Shown here in pieces: positions 35,918 to 44,196 of a stretch of 64,000 bases of DNA. The translations under genes and the position numbers were made by a program. This DNA comes from Gammaproteobacteria bacterium (GTDB taxonomy: Bacteria; Pseudomonadota; Gammaproteobacteria; Nevskiales; Nevskiaceae), in NCBI GenBank assembly GCA_022599775.1, contig JAHZLQ010000038.1:16034-80033 (forward strand). The letters run 5' to 3'. The first letter of the stretch is position 1, and the number at the start of each line of letters is the position of its first letter. The notes under the pieces were generated by a model that ran no database searches, was not told the origin of the DNA, and worked only from the letters and a program-made list of their open reading frames with translations.

Positions 35918-38322
35918 GCATCCAGACCTATCGCGAAAAGCGTCGGGAAGGCACGCCCGAACCGCGCGCCGCTCGCAAGAGCGCGCGGCGCAGCGGCCGG
36001 CCGCGTTTCGTGGTGCAGTTGCATCACGCCAGCAGCCGTCACTACGACTTCCGCCTGGAAGTGGATGGGGTACTCAAGAGCTGGGCGATCCCCAAGGGAC
36101 CGAGCCTCGACCCCGGCACCAAGCGTCTGGCCGTGCAGGTGGAGGATCATCCGCTGGACTACGCCGGCTTCGAAGGCGAGATCCCGAAAGGCCACTACGG
36201 TGCCGGCCAGGTGGAGATCTTCGACGAAGGCGACTGGACACCCGAAGGCGATCCGCAGCAGCAGCTCGACAAGGGCCATATCAGTTTCGAGCTCGACGGC
36301 CGGATGCTGCATGGCGGCTGGGATCTCGTGCGTACGCGCATGAACGGCAAGCAGCCGCAGTGGCTGCTGATCAAGCGGCGCGACCGCTACGCCGGCGCAC
36401 GCGAGGCGGACGATTTCACCGATGTCGGCGGACACCTCAAATCCGGCAAACCCGAGGCCTCCGGGCGGACAGCGAAGCGGCTATCCACGTCGGCGAAATC
36501 GGCCGGCAAGGCCAAGCCGTTCGAGCCGCAACTCGCCAAGCTTGTGGGCACGCCGCCCGAGGGGCGGCAATGGCTGCACGAACCCAAGTGGGACGGCTAC
36601 CGGCTGCTGACGACCCTCGTCGACGGCGAACCCCGGCTGTGGTCCCGCAACGGCCTGGACTGGACCGAGCGCCTGCCGGATATCGTCGAGGCGCTGCGCA
36701 AACTCGACACCGACGATGCCGAACTCGACGGCGAACTGGTGGTGCTGCGCCGCGGCCGCAGTGACTTCAATGCTTTGCAGGCCCGCCTCGCAGGGCGCTC
36801 CAAGGCGTCGCTCAGCTATCAGCTGTTCGACCTGCCGCGCCTGAACGGGGAAGACCTGCGCGAGCAACCGCTGAGCGAGCGCAAGCAGCGCCTGCGCAAA
36901 CTGCTGTCGCGCAAGACGCGCGGCGCGCTCGCCTACAGCGAGCATCATGCCGGCGACGGCGACACGGTGTTCGCCACCGCCGAAAAATTCGGGCTCGAAG
37001 GCATCGTCAGCAAACGTGCGGACAGTCCCTATCGCGCCGGTCGCGGCGATGACTGGCGCAAGATCAAGCGCGAAAACTCGGACGAATTCGTCATCGTCGG
37101 CTACACCGAGCCCAAGGGCAGCCGCCACGGCTTCGGCGCGCTGCTGCTGGCAGAGCCGGATGCCGACGGCGGCTGGCATTACGTCGGTCGCGTCGGCACC
37201 GGCTTTTCGGACGCGCTGCTGAGCTCGCTGTCCGCGAAACTGAAGACGCTGCAACGCAAGACCCCGCCGGTCAGCGAGGCCAGCCTGGCCGAACGCGAAA
37301 CCGGCAAGCCGATCTGGGTGCGCCCGGAGCTGGTTGCGGAAGTCAGCTACCGCGACATCGCCGGCCTCGGCCTGCTGCGCCAGGCCGCATTCAAGACCCT
37401 GCGCGAGGACAAGACCGTGAAGCAACTCGAACCGACGGTAGCCAAGGTCGCCGACCTCAAGCTGACGCATCCTGACCGCGTGGTGTTTCCGGACGCCGGC
37501 CTGAGCAAGGCCGATGTCGCCGACTACTACCGAACAATGGCCGAGCCGCTGCTGGCCGAGATCGCGGGCCGCCCGCTGTCGGTGCTGCGCTGCCCGGACG
37601 GAATCGACGGTGAGCACTTCTTCCAGAAACATCGCGGCAAGGGCATGGGCGAGCACGTGCACACCGTGCCGATCGAGGAAAAGAACGGCAGCAGCGACTA
37701 CCTGATGGTCGACAGCGTGGAGGGCATCGAGGAACTGGTGCAGATGAACGTGATCGAGTTCCATCCCTGGGGCGCCACCGCGAACAAACCCGACCAGTGC
37801 GACCGCCTGGTGTTCGACCTGGACCCGGCGAACGATCTGCCGTTCAAGCGAGTGATCGAAGGGGCGCGCATGTTGCGCGATCGCCTCAAGTCCCTGGACC
37901 TCGAATCCTTCGTGCGCACCACCGGCGGCAAGGGCCTGCACGTGGTGGTGCCGCTGTCGCCGGCCGCCGACTGGGATGCGGCCAAGGATTTCGCACACGC
38001 ACTGGCTTCGGCCTGCGCAAAGGCCGAGCCGAATCGCTACGTCGACGTGGCCAGCAAGGCCAAGCGCGACCAGCGCATCTTCATCGACTATCTGCGCAAC
38101 AGCCGCGGCGCCACCAGCGTGGCCTCGTACTCGCTGCGCGCCCGTCCCGGCGCGCCGGTGGCCGTACCGCTGCGCTGGGAGGAACTCGGCCGGCTAGACA
38201 GCGCGGCCAAGTACGACGCGCAATCTGCCCCGAGCCGCTTCAAGCGGCTCAAGCGCGATCCCTGGGATGGTTTCGACCGCTGTCGACAATCGCTGACGAC
38301 CGCGCTGAAACGGCTGGATTGA
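35914..38322 (+). CDS. ligD: ATP-dependent DNA ligase D (PE-LIG-POL)
   Basis: The 802-aa protein has three domains in the Pseudomonas order. The phosphoesterase domain (about 27-160) carries His37, His43, Asp45 and His79, matching the metal-site residues of the P. aeruginosa enzyme. The ligase domain (about 200-500) has the adenylated Lys225 in EPKWDGYR. The polymerase domain (about 510-800), of archaeo-eukaryotic primase type, has the metal-binding Asp635/Asp637 pair in FDLDP. Together these heal 3' ends, fill gaps and seal double-strand breaks bound by Ku. Start and stop agree with the overlapped Ku gene. This pair typically serves non-replicating or desiccation-stressed cells. Confidence 0.97.
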   Translation: MSIQTYREKRREGTPEPRAARKSARRSGRPRFVVQLHHASSRHYDFRLEVDGVLKSWAIPKGPSLDPGTKRLAVQVEDHPLDYAGFEGEIPKGHYGAGQVEIFDEGDWTPEGDPQQQLDKGHISFELDGRMLHGGWDLVRTRMNGKQPQWLLIKRRDRYAGAREADDFTDVGGHLKSGKPEASGRTAKRLSTSAKSAGKAKPFEPQLAKLVGTPPEGRQWLHEPKWDGYRLLTTLVDGEPRLWSRNGLDWTERLPDIVEALRKLDTDDAELDGELVVLRRGRSDFNALQARLAGRSKASLSYQLFDLPRLNGEDLREQPLSERKQRLRKLLSRKTRGALAYSEHHAGDGDTVFATAEKFGLEGIVSKRADSPYRAGRGDDWRKIKRENSDEFVIVGYTEPKGSRHGFGALLLAEPDADGGWHYVGRVGTGFSDALLSSLSAKLKTLQRKTPPVSEASLAERETGKPIWVRPELVAEVSYRDIAGLGLLRQAAFKTLREDKTVKQLEPTVAKVADLKLTHPDRVVFPDAGLSKADVADYYRTMAEPLLAEIAGRPLSVLRCPDGIDGEHFFQKHRGKGMGEHVHTVPIEEKNGSSDYLMVDSVEGIEELVQMNVIEFHPWGATANKPDQCDRLVFDLDPANDLPFKRVIEGARMLRDRLKSLDLESFVRTTGGKGLHVVVPLSPAADWDAAKDFAHALASACAKAEPNRYVDVASKAKRDQRIFIDYLRNSRGATSVASYSLRARPGAPVAVPLRWEELGRLDSAAKYDAQSAPSRFKRLKRDPWDGFDRCRQSLTTALKRLD

Positions 38323-38543
38323 TCGAGCGCAGAACGGCAGCGGCAGCTCGGTTCAGACCGAGTACGCCGATCTCGCAAGCGTCGGTGCGTTCCCCGCTCC
38401 AGAAGTTCGGCCCGCCTGAAGGATTCGCAATGCAAGCCCGCTGCCGACCCGATGCGTTTTCGCCTTGTGGCGCTTTCAAAATCTGTGGAATATCGCAGCG
38501 ATGGCCGCCTGCGGGCCGCGGGTGAACCGGGGCGTTGGACGCC

Positions 38544-38572
38544 TTGCTGATTGTACGTCTCTGACGTATGAT
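38544..38572 (+). promoter_or_regulatory. Promoter with embedded palindromic operator for the toxin-antitoxin operon
   Basis: A -35-like TTGCTG (38544-38549) and a -10 TATGAT (38567-38572) are spaced 17 bp. The dyad TACGTC-TCT-GACGTA (38554-38568) lies between them and overlaps the -10, the expected position for autorepression by the XRE antitoxin. The toxin ATG is only 5 bp after the -10, implying a leaderless or nearly leaderless mRNA. Confidence 0.55.
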
Positions 38573-38577
38573 GTGGC

Positions 38578-38895
38578 ATGTTTACCGTCATAGAGACACC
38601 CACCTTCTCAAAGCTTTGCCCTGATTACTGGACCGAAGACGAGCGCGGTGCCCTTGCTGCGTGGATAGCGGCACACCCGGAAATGGGAGATGTTATTCCA
38701 GGTTCCGGCGGGTGCAGAAAAGTACGCTGGTCCAGAGCAGGCATGGGCAAACGTGGCGGTGTTCGGGTCATCCATTACAACCAGATTCCAGATGGGCGCA
38801 TTTACTTGCTGCTCATCTACGCCAAAGGTGTGCAGGACAACATTGCACCACAGGTGCTACTGAAGATTAAGGAGGCACTCAATGCCCATGACTGA
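38578..38895 (+). CDS. RelE/HigB-family toxin of a type II toxin-antitoxin pair
   Basis: This 105-aa protein matches the RelE-like group with KVRWSRAGMGKRGGVRVIHY and a terminal YLLLIYAKG strand, characteristic of small ribosome-dependent mRNA interferases encoded before their antitoxin. No ribosome-binding site precedes the ATG and the promoter -10 is 5 bp upstream, so translation may start from a leaderless transcript. It overlaps the antitoxin gene by 14 bp. It is carried on an integron-type cassette, where such pairs stabilise the array. Catalytic activity is inferred from family only. Confidence 0.88.
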   Translation: MFTVIETPTFSKLCPDYWTEDERGALAAWIAAHPEMGDVIPGSGGCRKVRWSRAGMGKRGGVRVIHYNQIPDGRIYLLLIYAKGVQDNIAPQVLLKIKEALNAHD

Positions 38896-39193
38896 GAAAG
38901 AGTTGAAAGCCAGAGATAGCAAGCGAGACCTTGGCGCAGAGCTATTGGCCTCCGTGTTGGAGATGAAGTCTCAGAAGGTAGGCCGGGTCCATACAATCAC
39001 GCTTTCCGAGGTCACACAGGCACGCGCCAAGTCCGGCCTGTCGCAATCACAGTTCGCTCAGGTGCTTGGAGTATCAACCCGCACGCTTCAAGAGTGGGAG
39101 CAGGGCCGGCGCAAACCATCCGGGGCTGCTCAGTCTTTGCTGGCCATCGCTGCCAAACGGCCCGAGGTCATCCGTGAAGTCTTTATGTCGTAA
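38882..39193 (+). CDS. XRE-family antitoxin with helix-turn-helix
   Basis: The 103-aa product starts at ATG 38882, 6 nt after AAGGAGG, a strong site that should keep antitoxin in excess. The C-terminal half holds an XRE helix-turn-helix (about 45-95: RAKSGLSQSQFAQVLGVS then TLQEWEQGRRKPSG), as in HigA/NadS-type antitoxins whose DNA-binding domain follows the toxin-neutralising region. It probably represses the operon through the dyad at 38554-38568. The attC site of the cassette begins 10 bp after its stop. Confidence 0.9.
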   Translation: MPMTEKELKARDSKRDLGAELLASVLEMKSQKVGRVHTITLSEVTQARAKSGLSQSQFAQVLGVSTRTLQEWEQGRRKPSGAAQSLLAIAAKRPEVIREVFMS

Positions 39194-39202
39194 GGCGGAG
39201 TC

Positions 39203-39287
39203 GTCCAACCATCGGTTCCAGCCGACGGTTCTGCCTCCGCTTGCATCTTCGCTGCGGCAGGCCCGCGGCCGAACCGGGGCGTTAGCC
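39203..39287 (+). other. attC recombination site, 85 bp
   Basis: The outer core sites GTCCAAC and GTTAGCC flank inner complementary boxes: CGGTTC near the left and GAACCG near the right. The centre is GC-rich and variable. This is the layout of folded attC sites used by integron integrases. Confidence 0.7.
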
Positions 39288-39337
39288 CTACTTGTTTGCC
39301 CAGCAGCTTCATCAGGCCGAGCAATTGGTGAAAACTC

Positions 39338-39568
39338 ATGAGCACCGCATCCACACCGCTTGGAACGAGCACTTCGGAAGCTGAAGTCACTCATATCTCT
39401 AAGCACGGCATTTGGCTGTTGCTGGGAAATAGAGAGCTATTCATGTCGTTTGCACATTTCCCGTGGTTTCGTAGTGCATCTGCCGGCGCCATCCAAGAGG
39501 TCCAGTGGCCGCACGCAAGGCATCTCTACTGGCCACAGCTCGATATTGACTTGCGGTTGAGTCAATAG
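39338..39568 (+). CDS. DUF2442 family small protein
   Basis: This 76-aa protein has the DUF2442 pattern: a strand with a Gly-rich turn (GIWLLLGNRELFMSF), then FPWFRSASAGAIQEV, and a C-terminal WPQLDIDLRL. Family members are short, often found beside DUF4160 partners or in cassette arrays, and have no settled function. The gene begins 50 bp after the core site GTTAGCC, so it looks like the first gene of a following integron cassette. No matching GGCTAAC attC start was found after it; a decayed group II intron end lies there instead. The start ATG lacks a strong ribosome-binding site. Confidence 0.6.
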   Translation: MSTASTPLGTSTSEAEVTHISKHGIWLLLGNRELFMSFAHFPWFRSASAGAIQEVQWPHARHLYWPQLDIDLRLSQ

Positions 39569-40037
39569 AGCATCCAGAACAGTTTCCGCTTGTGGCCAAG
39601 GCCCAATCGGAGAAGGGCTGACGTTAAATCAGCCCTCCCCACACCACCCGGCATGCGGGTCCGGACCGGGCGGTCCAGAACCGCTGTTGACGCTGTTTCA
39701 GACGTAGCCTTGCGCCTGCCTTCGCGGTAGCATCAACCCCGTCACGGTGGGGCGGCGTCTTCTCCAGCACGCATCACATACGGCCGATCAGCGGCTTCAC
39801 CCAATGTTCGTGCCGCCACTTCGGAGCGGCGGCGTGCTTCAAGGCGGGCCGGCGTGAATGACGACCAATGAGCTGTTCAGCCGACCCCGTGTTGCATGCG
39901 ACAAAACCGCGAGCGATGCTCGCTCGTCGGCGCACAAGACTCATAAAGCTGAACTGTCGGGTTCACAGTGAATTCAATGCCCGCCGCCTAAGGTGAAGTC
40001 TCTACCACAGCACGCAGAATCGTGAAGGAGACGCACT
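39569..40037. other. Non-coding region with mobile-element debris
   Basis: No gene is visible in these 469 bp. The left part (39604-39676) resembles a decayed group II intron end. A short hairpin GCGAGC-GAT-GCTCGC lies at about 39909-39924. The final 20 bp provide the GAAGGAGA ribosome-binding site of the EF-hand gene. Confidence 0.5.
39604..39676 (-). other. Probable remnant of a class C group II intron 3' end (domains V-VI)
   Basis: Read on the minus strand, 39673-39644 folds as a domain V-like hairpin with CCGCCCGG pairing to CCGGGTGG and the CGC triad of class C introns. Domain VI-like AGGGCTGA/TCAGCCCT (39636-39614) follows, then TTCTCCGATT, near the usual CTACCCGATT end. One inner pair of domain V is mismatched and no reverse transcriptase ORF remains, so it is decayed. 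Some class C introns target attC sites, which fits the neighbouring cassette. Confidence 0.45.
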
Positions 40038-40508
40038 ATGAAAAAGCACATCATCTGGGCCGCTCTGGCGGCGACAGGTATGAGCGCTGGTCCGGCATTG
40101 GCGCAAGGTGAACTCGACAGCACCATGGGCGCGTCGGATACGCCGAAGGCGGCCGCGCTTGCAACGGACCGTAACGGTGACGGCATGATTTCTCGCGACG
40201 AAGTGACGCCGGGAACGAATCTGGCGAACCGCTTCGACGACCGGGATCAGAACGGCGACGGAATGTTGACGCAGGATGAGTATTACCTGCCACAGATGGG
40301 GCCTGGTGTGAACAACGCCGACGAGATTTATCGCGAGCAGCAAGACGGAGCGCCGATGCAAGGCATGGCGCCGGGTGGTGCCGGCCAGGACTGGGCAACG
40401 AACCCTGAGTCCGATCCTGTTCATCGCGCACAGCCAGGACACGGCGATGGCGGCTCGATGGCTCGCTCTGACGCCGGTGGAGCAGGCGGCGAGGGTGGCG
40501 GCGGCTGA
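40038..40508 (+). CDS. Exported EF-hand calcium-binding protein
   Basis: The 156-aa product has a Sec signal of 22 residues (ending ALAQ) behind a GAAGGAGA site. Two canonical 12-residue EF-hand loops are visible: Asp44-Glu55 (DRNGDGMISRDE) and Asp70-Glu81 (DQNGDGMLTQDE), both with complete Ca2+ ligand positions. The C-terminal half is low-complexity, rich in Gly, Asp and Met, ending in a Gly run. It is probably a periplasmic Ca2+-binding protein that buffers or senses calcium; no partner can be named. A Rho-independent terminator follows within 30 bp of the stop. Confidence 0.85.
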   Translation: MKKHIIWAALAATGMSAGPALAQGELDSTMGASDTPKAAALATDRNGDGMISRDEVTPGTNLANRFDDRDQNGDGMLTQDEYYLPQMGPGVNNADEIYREQQDGAPMQGMAPGGAGQDWATNPESDPVHRAQPGHGDGGSMARSDAGGAGGEGGGG

Positions 40509-40535
40509 TCCCCGCGACATGCAAGACTTGAAACG

Positions 40536-40563
40536 AAAGGGCCGGTCCAACCGGCCTTTTCCT
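40536..40563 (+). terminator. Rho-independent terminator of the EF-hand gene
   Basis: A 7-bp stem GGCCGGT/ACCGGCC (40540-40556) with a 3-nt loop is flanked by AAAG and TTTTCC. Confidence 0.85.
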
Positions 40564-40652
40564 TGCCCGTCCTGCGGGCTGAGCCTGTCTGTTCCCGGGC
40601 GATTCAGTCGGCACCAACTACGCTGGACGGCCCCACTGGGCGAGTGTCAGGC

Positions 40653-41804
40653 ATGAAGGCGCGTCAGCGAACGATCCCAGGACGTAAGCGCTTCCAAGGG
40701 CGGATGAGTTTGCCGGATCACTCGAACGCCCGGGTCGCGGACCCTCGGCAGGCGCGGCAGCTGCGTCGTGTTGGGTTGATCCATGTGTCGGATCAGGAGC
40801 GCGGAATCCGGCGTGTTCGACGCGGCAAGGGCTTCAGTTATGTCGGCCTGTCCGGCCGGCCGCTGCGCGACGAAAGAATTCTCGAACGCATCCGCAAGCT
40901 GGCGATCCCGCCCGCCTACGAAGACGTCTGGATTTGCCGTGACGCCAATGGCCACCTTCAGGCCACCGGACGGGATGCGCGCGGACGCAAGCAGTATCGC
41001 TACCATCCGTTGTGGCGCGAACTGCGTGATCACACCAAGTACGATCGACTGCTCGATTTCGCCGACGCGCTGCCGGCGCTGCGCAAGCGGGTGGATGCCG
41101 ATCTCAGGCAACAGGGTCTGGGACGCGACAAGGTTCTGGCCAGCGTGGTGCGGCTGTTGGAGACCGCGCTGATCCGCGTCGGCAATCAACGTTATGCCGA
41201 CGAGAACCGCGCCTACGGTCTGACGACCTTGCGCGGTCGCCACGTGGACGTTCACGGCGGGCGTCTGCGCTTTGCGTTCCGCGGCAAGAGCGGTCAGCCG
41301 CGTGAGGTCGCGGTGGACGACCGGCGTCTGGCCGGAATTGTGAAGCGCCTTCAGGATCTGCCCGGCCAGTCGCTGTTCCAGTATCTGGACGACGAGGGGA
41401 AGCGCCACACGATCAGCTCTTCGGACGTGAACGACTATCTGCGCGACGCGACCGAGTCGGATTTCACGGCCAAGGACTTCCGCACCTGGGCCGGCACCTT
41501 GTTGGCGGCACATGCCTTGGCCGAAGCGAGCTGCGGTGACAGCGAACATGCCCGGAGGACCGCAGCCGCTGATGTCATGCGCACCGTTGCCAAACGGCTC
41601 GGCAATACCGCTGCGGTGTGCCGCAAATGCTATGTGCACCCGGCGGTGCTCGATGCCTGGATGGCAGGCGATTATTCGAAGCTGATGCAGCGAGCGCGTG
41701 CCGTGGCAACGCGCTCGCCGTCGGATCGAATGCTCGAAGAGGACGAGCGTGTGATCTATGCGCTGCTCGAAACGCTTGGAAAGGCCCGTCGGCCAGCACG
41801 CTGA
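40653..41804 (+). CDS. Type IB DNA topoisomerase
   Basis: From the ATG at 40653 the protein has 383 residues; ATG 40704 is an alternative that would drop a basic extension. It follows the poxvirus-like bacterial TopIB family: an N-terminal domain (GIRRVRRGKGFSYV, then IPPAYEDVWIC), a catalytic core with RVGNQRYADENRAYGLTTL, and the active-site Tyr327 in RKCYVHPAV. These enzymes relax positive and negative supercoils through a 3'-phosphotyrosyl intermediate without ATP. In many proteobacteria the gene lies near Ku/LigD and stress genes, as here. It converges with a small minus-strand gene, leaving 6 bp between stops. Confidence 0.93.
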   Translation: MKARQRTIPGRKRFQGRMSLPDHSNARVADPRQARQLRRVGLIHVSDQERGIRRVRRGKGFSYVGLSGRPLRDERILERIRKLAIPPAYEDVWICRDANGHLQATGRDARGRKQYRYHPLWRELRDHTKYDRLLDFADALPALRKRVDADLRQQGLGRDKVLASVVRLLETALIRVGNQRYADENRAYGLTTLRGRHVDVHGGRLRFAFRGKSGQPREVAVDDRRLAGIVKRLQDLPGQSLFQYLDDEGKRHTISSSDVNDYLRDATESDFTAKDFRTWAGTLLAAHALAEASCGDSEHARRTAAADVMRTVAKRLGNTAAVCRKCYVHPAVLDAWMAGDYSKLMQRARAVATRSPSDRMLEEDERVIYALLETLGKARRPAR

Positions 41805-41810
41805 GCCGCC

Positions 41811-42071
41811 TCAGCGCTCCTGATACTGAGCACGGCCGCCGACGGTATTGCCGCCGCTGGGCCGGCCTGAGCGATGCGGTTGTGCCTGCTGGGCCTTGTG
41901 TCCGCGCCCGGTGCTCTGGTCGGCTGGCTGGTCGGGATCCGGCGCTTCATTGCTGGCGTTGTCGTCCCGCTGTAGGCCTTTCTTGGTCTTGTCCGCGTTG
42001 GAGTCCAGGCGATGTTCCAATTCGACCTTCTCTGCGCCGGGTCCGCGATCCTGCTCCTGTCTATCCGCCAT
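41811..42071 (-). CDS. Small hydrophilic protein of unknown function
   Basis: The 86-aa product starts at the ATG complementary to 42069-42071, with a strong AGGAGC site 7 nt upstream; the longer frame to 42125 has no such site. The sequence is almost devoid of hydrophobic residues and rich in Asp, Gln, Arg and Pro (ADRQEQDRGPGAEK, DDNASNEAPDPDQPAD), suggesting intrinsic disorder. Such proteins are common among stationary-phase or desiccation-response genes, but no family is recognised. It converges on the topoisomerase gene. Confidence 0.6.
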   Translation of the reverse strand: MADRQEQDRGPGAEKVELEHRLDSNADKTKKGLQRDDNASNEAPDPDQPADQSTGRGHKAQQAQPHRSGRPSGGNTVGGRAQYQER

Positions 42072-42339
42072 GAGTGTGCTCCTGCTGGTAGTGATGGTGC
42101 GGCCGCTGTCGAGCTGCCGCATCAATCAGGCTAAGCCGGCGTGATGTGCGAGGACTGAACGCGGCCGTTCATGTGCAGGAACCTGGGTCGGAAAGCTCAG
42201 CCAAGGAAGCTCAGCCGAAACAGACCCTGCGACGGTGGTGCGCAAGGCTCCCGCCGCCATCGCCAGCCGGACCGCTGTGTGGGGACTGTCGTCAGCCTTG
42301 CACGAGACCAGTCCGGTCGAACCGCGCAGCGCGCTATCT

Positions 42340-44196
42340 CTACAGCGAGTGGGGCGAATACCTGATTCCGGTCAATGCGGACTCGGTCTGTTCCGGTTCT
42401 CTGCGCCCGCGCGGGCCGGTACCCGATCCATCCGGCGGCTCGCCGCTATTGGGGTGCCACAGGTCCGCGAAGAAAATGCCCCAGGGCGGCAGGCGCAGGC
42501 CGCGTGTCTGCGGTGACCATTCGAAATCGAAGCTCAGGCCGCGTGCGGGAATGGGTTCGTCGAAGCCGCTCAGGTCGGCGTCGACGGTGTCGGCGGAAAC
42601 ATTGAACAGACACAGCAGGCGCTGTTCGTCGTACTCACGGACCATTCCGAACAAGGGCTCCGGCACATCCGCCACCTGCATCGTCCCGGCGTGCAGCGCC
42701 GGCTGCCCGACGCGCCAGTACAGCAGTTCGCGCCAGGTGTTGAGCAGGGAATCCGGATCGGCGTTCTGGCGGCGCACCGAGCGGGAACGGTGCGAGTCCG
42801 GAATCGGCAGCCAGGCCTGATCGGCATCGGTGAAATCGAACTGCGGCAGACGGTCGTCCCACGGCATCGGCGTGCGCGAGCCGTCGCGGCCCTTGTGCTG
42901 CGGGTACTCACGCCGTCCCACCGGGTCGCGCAGGCGTTCCGGCGGAATATCCTCGGGGATGCGCGCCTCCGGCAGCCCCAGTTCGTCGCCTTGCCACAGA
43001 CACAGCGCGCCCGGCATCGTCAGCAGCGCGGCCGCCATCATCCTGAAGAACGAATCGGGCGATTCGGTTTTGGTACCGCTCCACAGCGAGCGCATGCGTC
43101 CGTAGTCATGGTTGCCGGCCATGGCGCAGGCGCCGCCGCGCGCGAAGTGGTGTGCGGTTTTCTCGATGACTTGGCGCAGGTGCGCCGCCGTGATCGGCTC
43201 ATCCGAGATCAGGCCGCTGTGATACGCCAGATGCAGGCGATCGTCGCCCTGGGCGAAGTCGGCGGCGGTGGCGATGGAGTCCTCGCTCAGCGTGACCTCG
43301 CCCAGCAGGATCGTTCCGGGATAATCGTTGCTCAGCGCGCGCAGTTCGCGCACCACCTCAAAGCTTTCGGGCTGGTTGATGCTGTGCACGAATTTGAGAT
43401 CGACGGCAGGCAGGTTTAGGTCGATGCCATCCGGTTTGCCGTCCTCGGCAGCGCGCGGCGGATCGTCGCGGAACTGCGGGTCGTGGCAATAGAAGTTGAC
43501 GGCGTCGAGGCGCATGCCGTCGATGCCCTGGTCGAGCCAGAAACGCGCCACGTCCAGAATCTGGTCGCGCACTTCCCGGTGGTACCAGTTCAGATTGGGT
43601 TGCATGTGATAGAAGTTGAACAGGTAGTACTGGCCGCGCGATTCCTCGTAGCGCCAGGCCGAGCCGCCGGTCAGCACCGAGCGCCAGTTGTTCGGCGGCC
43701 CGCCGTCCGGTGCCGGGTCGCGCCAGACGTACCAGTCCGCCTTTGGATTGTCGCGGCTGCTGCGGCTTTCAAGAAACCAATGATGCTGGTCGGAAGTGTG
43801 GTTCCACACCATGTCCATGATCAGCTTGATGCGGCGTTGATGAACCAGACGCAGCAGTCGCTGAAACTCGTCCATGCTGCCGAAGGCTTCGTTGATCCCC
43901 CGCAGGCCGCTGACGTCGTAGCCGAAGTCGGTGCCGGGCGAGGGGTAGATCGGCGTCAGCCAGATCGCGTCCACGCCCAGCGAGGCGATGTAGTCGAGCC
44001 GGCGCACGATGCCGGCAAGGTCGCCTTTGCCGTCGCCGTCGGAATCCTGAAAGCCCCAGGACGAAAGTTGGTAGATCACGGCATTCTGGTACCACTCGCC
44101 CTTGTGCACGATCTTGCGCGCGTCGCGCCAGGTCCAGGCGCGCAGGTTGAGAATCGGCAGGTTCCACCAGGCGCGACGATGCAGATCCCGGCTCAT
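42340..44196 (-). CDS. GH13 alpha-glucosidase-type enzyme
   Basis: The ATG at 44196 overlaps the preceding SDR stop (ATGA) and gives 618 aa; the open frame running upstream is only the shadow of that SDR. The (beta/alpha)8 GH13 motifs are in order: DMVWNHTS (region I), GMRLDAVNF with nucleophile Asp231, LLGEVTL with acid/base Glu300, and GNHD with Asp364. The insert DGGPPNNWRSVLTGGSAW and the overall order suit the alpha-glucosidase/transglucosidase subgroup near GH13_23, acting on short alpha-glucosides in the cytoplasm. It is the last gene of the six-gene minus-strand operon that starts at 51521. A paralogue lies at 51812 on the other strand. Confidence 0.92.
   Translation of the reverse strand: MSRDLHRRAWWNLPILNLRAWTWRDARKIVHKGEWYQNAVIYQLSSWGFQDSDGDGKGDLAGIVRRLDYIASLGVDAIWLTPIYPSPGTDFGYDVSGLRGINEAFGSMDEFQRLLRLVHQRRIKLIMDMVWNHTSDQHHWFLESRSSRDNPKADWYVWRDPAPDGGPPNNWRSVLTGGSAWRYEESRGQYYLFNFYHMQPNLNWYHREVRDQILDVARFWLDQGIDGMRLDAVNFYCHDPQFRDDPPRAAEDGKPDGIDLNLPAVDLKFVHSINQPESFEVVRELRALSNDYPGTILLGEVTLSEDSIATAADFAQGDDRLHLAYHSGLISDEPITAAHLRQVIEKTAHHFARGGACAMAGNHDYGRMRSLWSGTKTESPDSFFRMMAAALLTMPGALCLWQGDELGLPEARIPEDIPPERLRDPVGRREYPQHKGRDGSRTPMPWDDRLPQFDFTDADQAWLPIPDSHRSRSVRRQNADPDSLLNTWRELLYWRVGQPALHAGTMQVADVPEPLFGMVREYDEQRLLCLFNVSADTVDADLSGFDEPIPARGLSFDFEWSPQTRGLRLPPWGIFFADLWHPNSGEPPDGSGTGPRGRREPEQTESALTGIRYSPHSL

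Larger units (their letters stand above)
38534..39287 (+). mobile_element. Integron-type gene cassette carrying a toxin-antitoxin pair
   Basis: A core site GTTGGAC at 38534-38540 marks the cassette start. The cassette's own attC begins with the exact complement, GTCCAAC (39203-39209), and ends in the next core site GTTAGCC at 39281-39287. This complementarity is expected only when both ends come from one circular cassette. Both core sites share the preceding context GAACCGGGGC. The two genes and their own promoter lie in the same orientation. No integron integrase is in the window, so this may be an orphan attC cluster. Confidence 0.75.

Noticed and set aside
42146..42820. A 224-residue + strand frame running into the GH13 gene
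   Set aside because: Composition is Arg/Ser-rich, most of it opposes the GH13 gene and no ribosome-binding site is seen.
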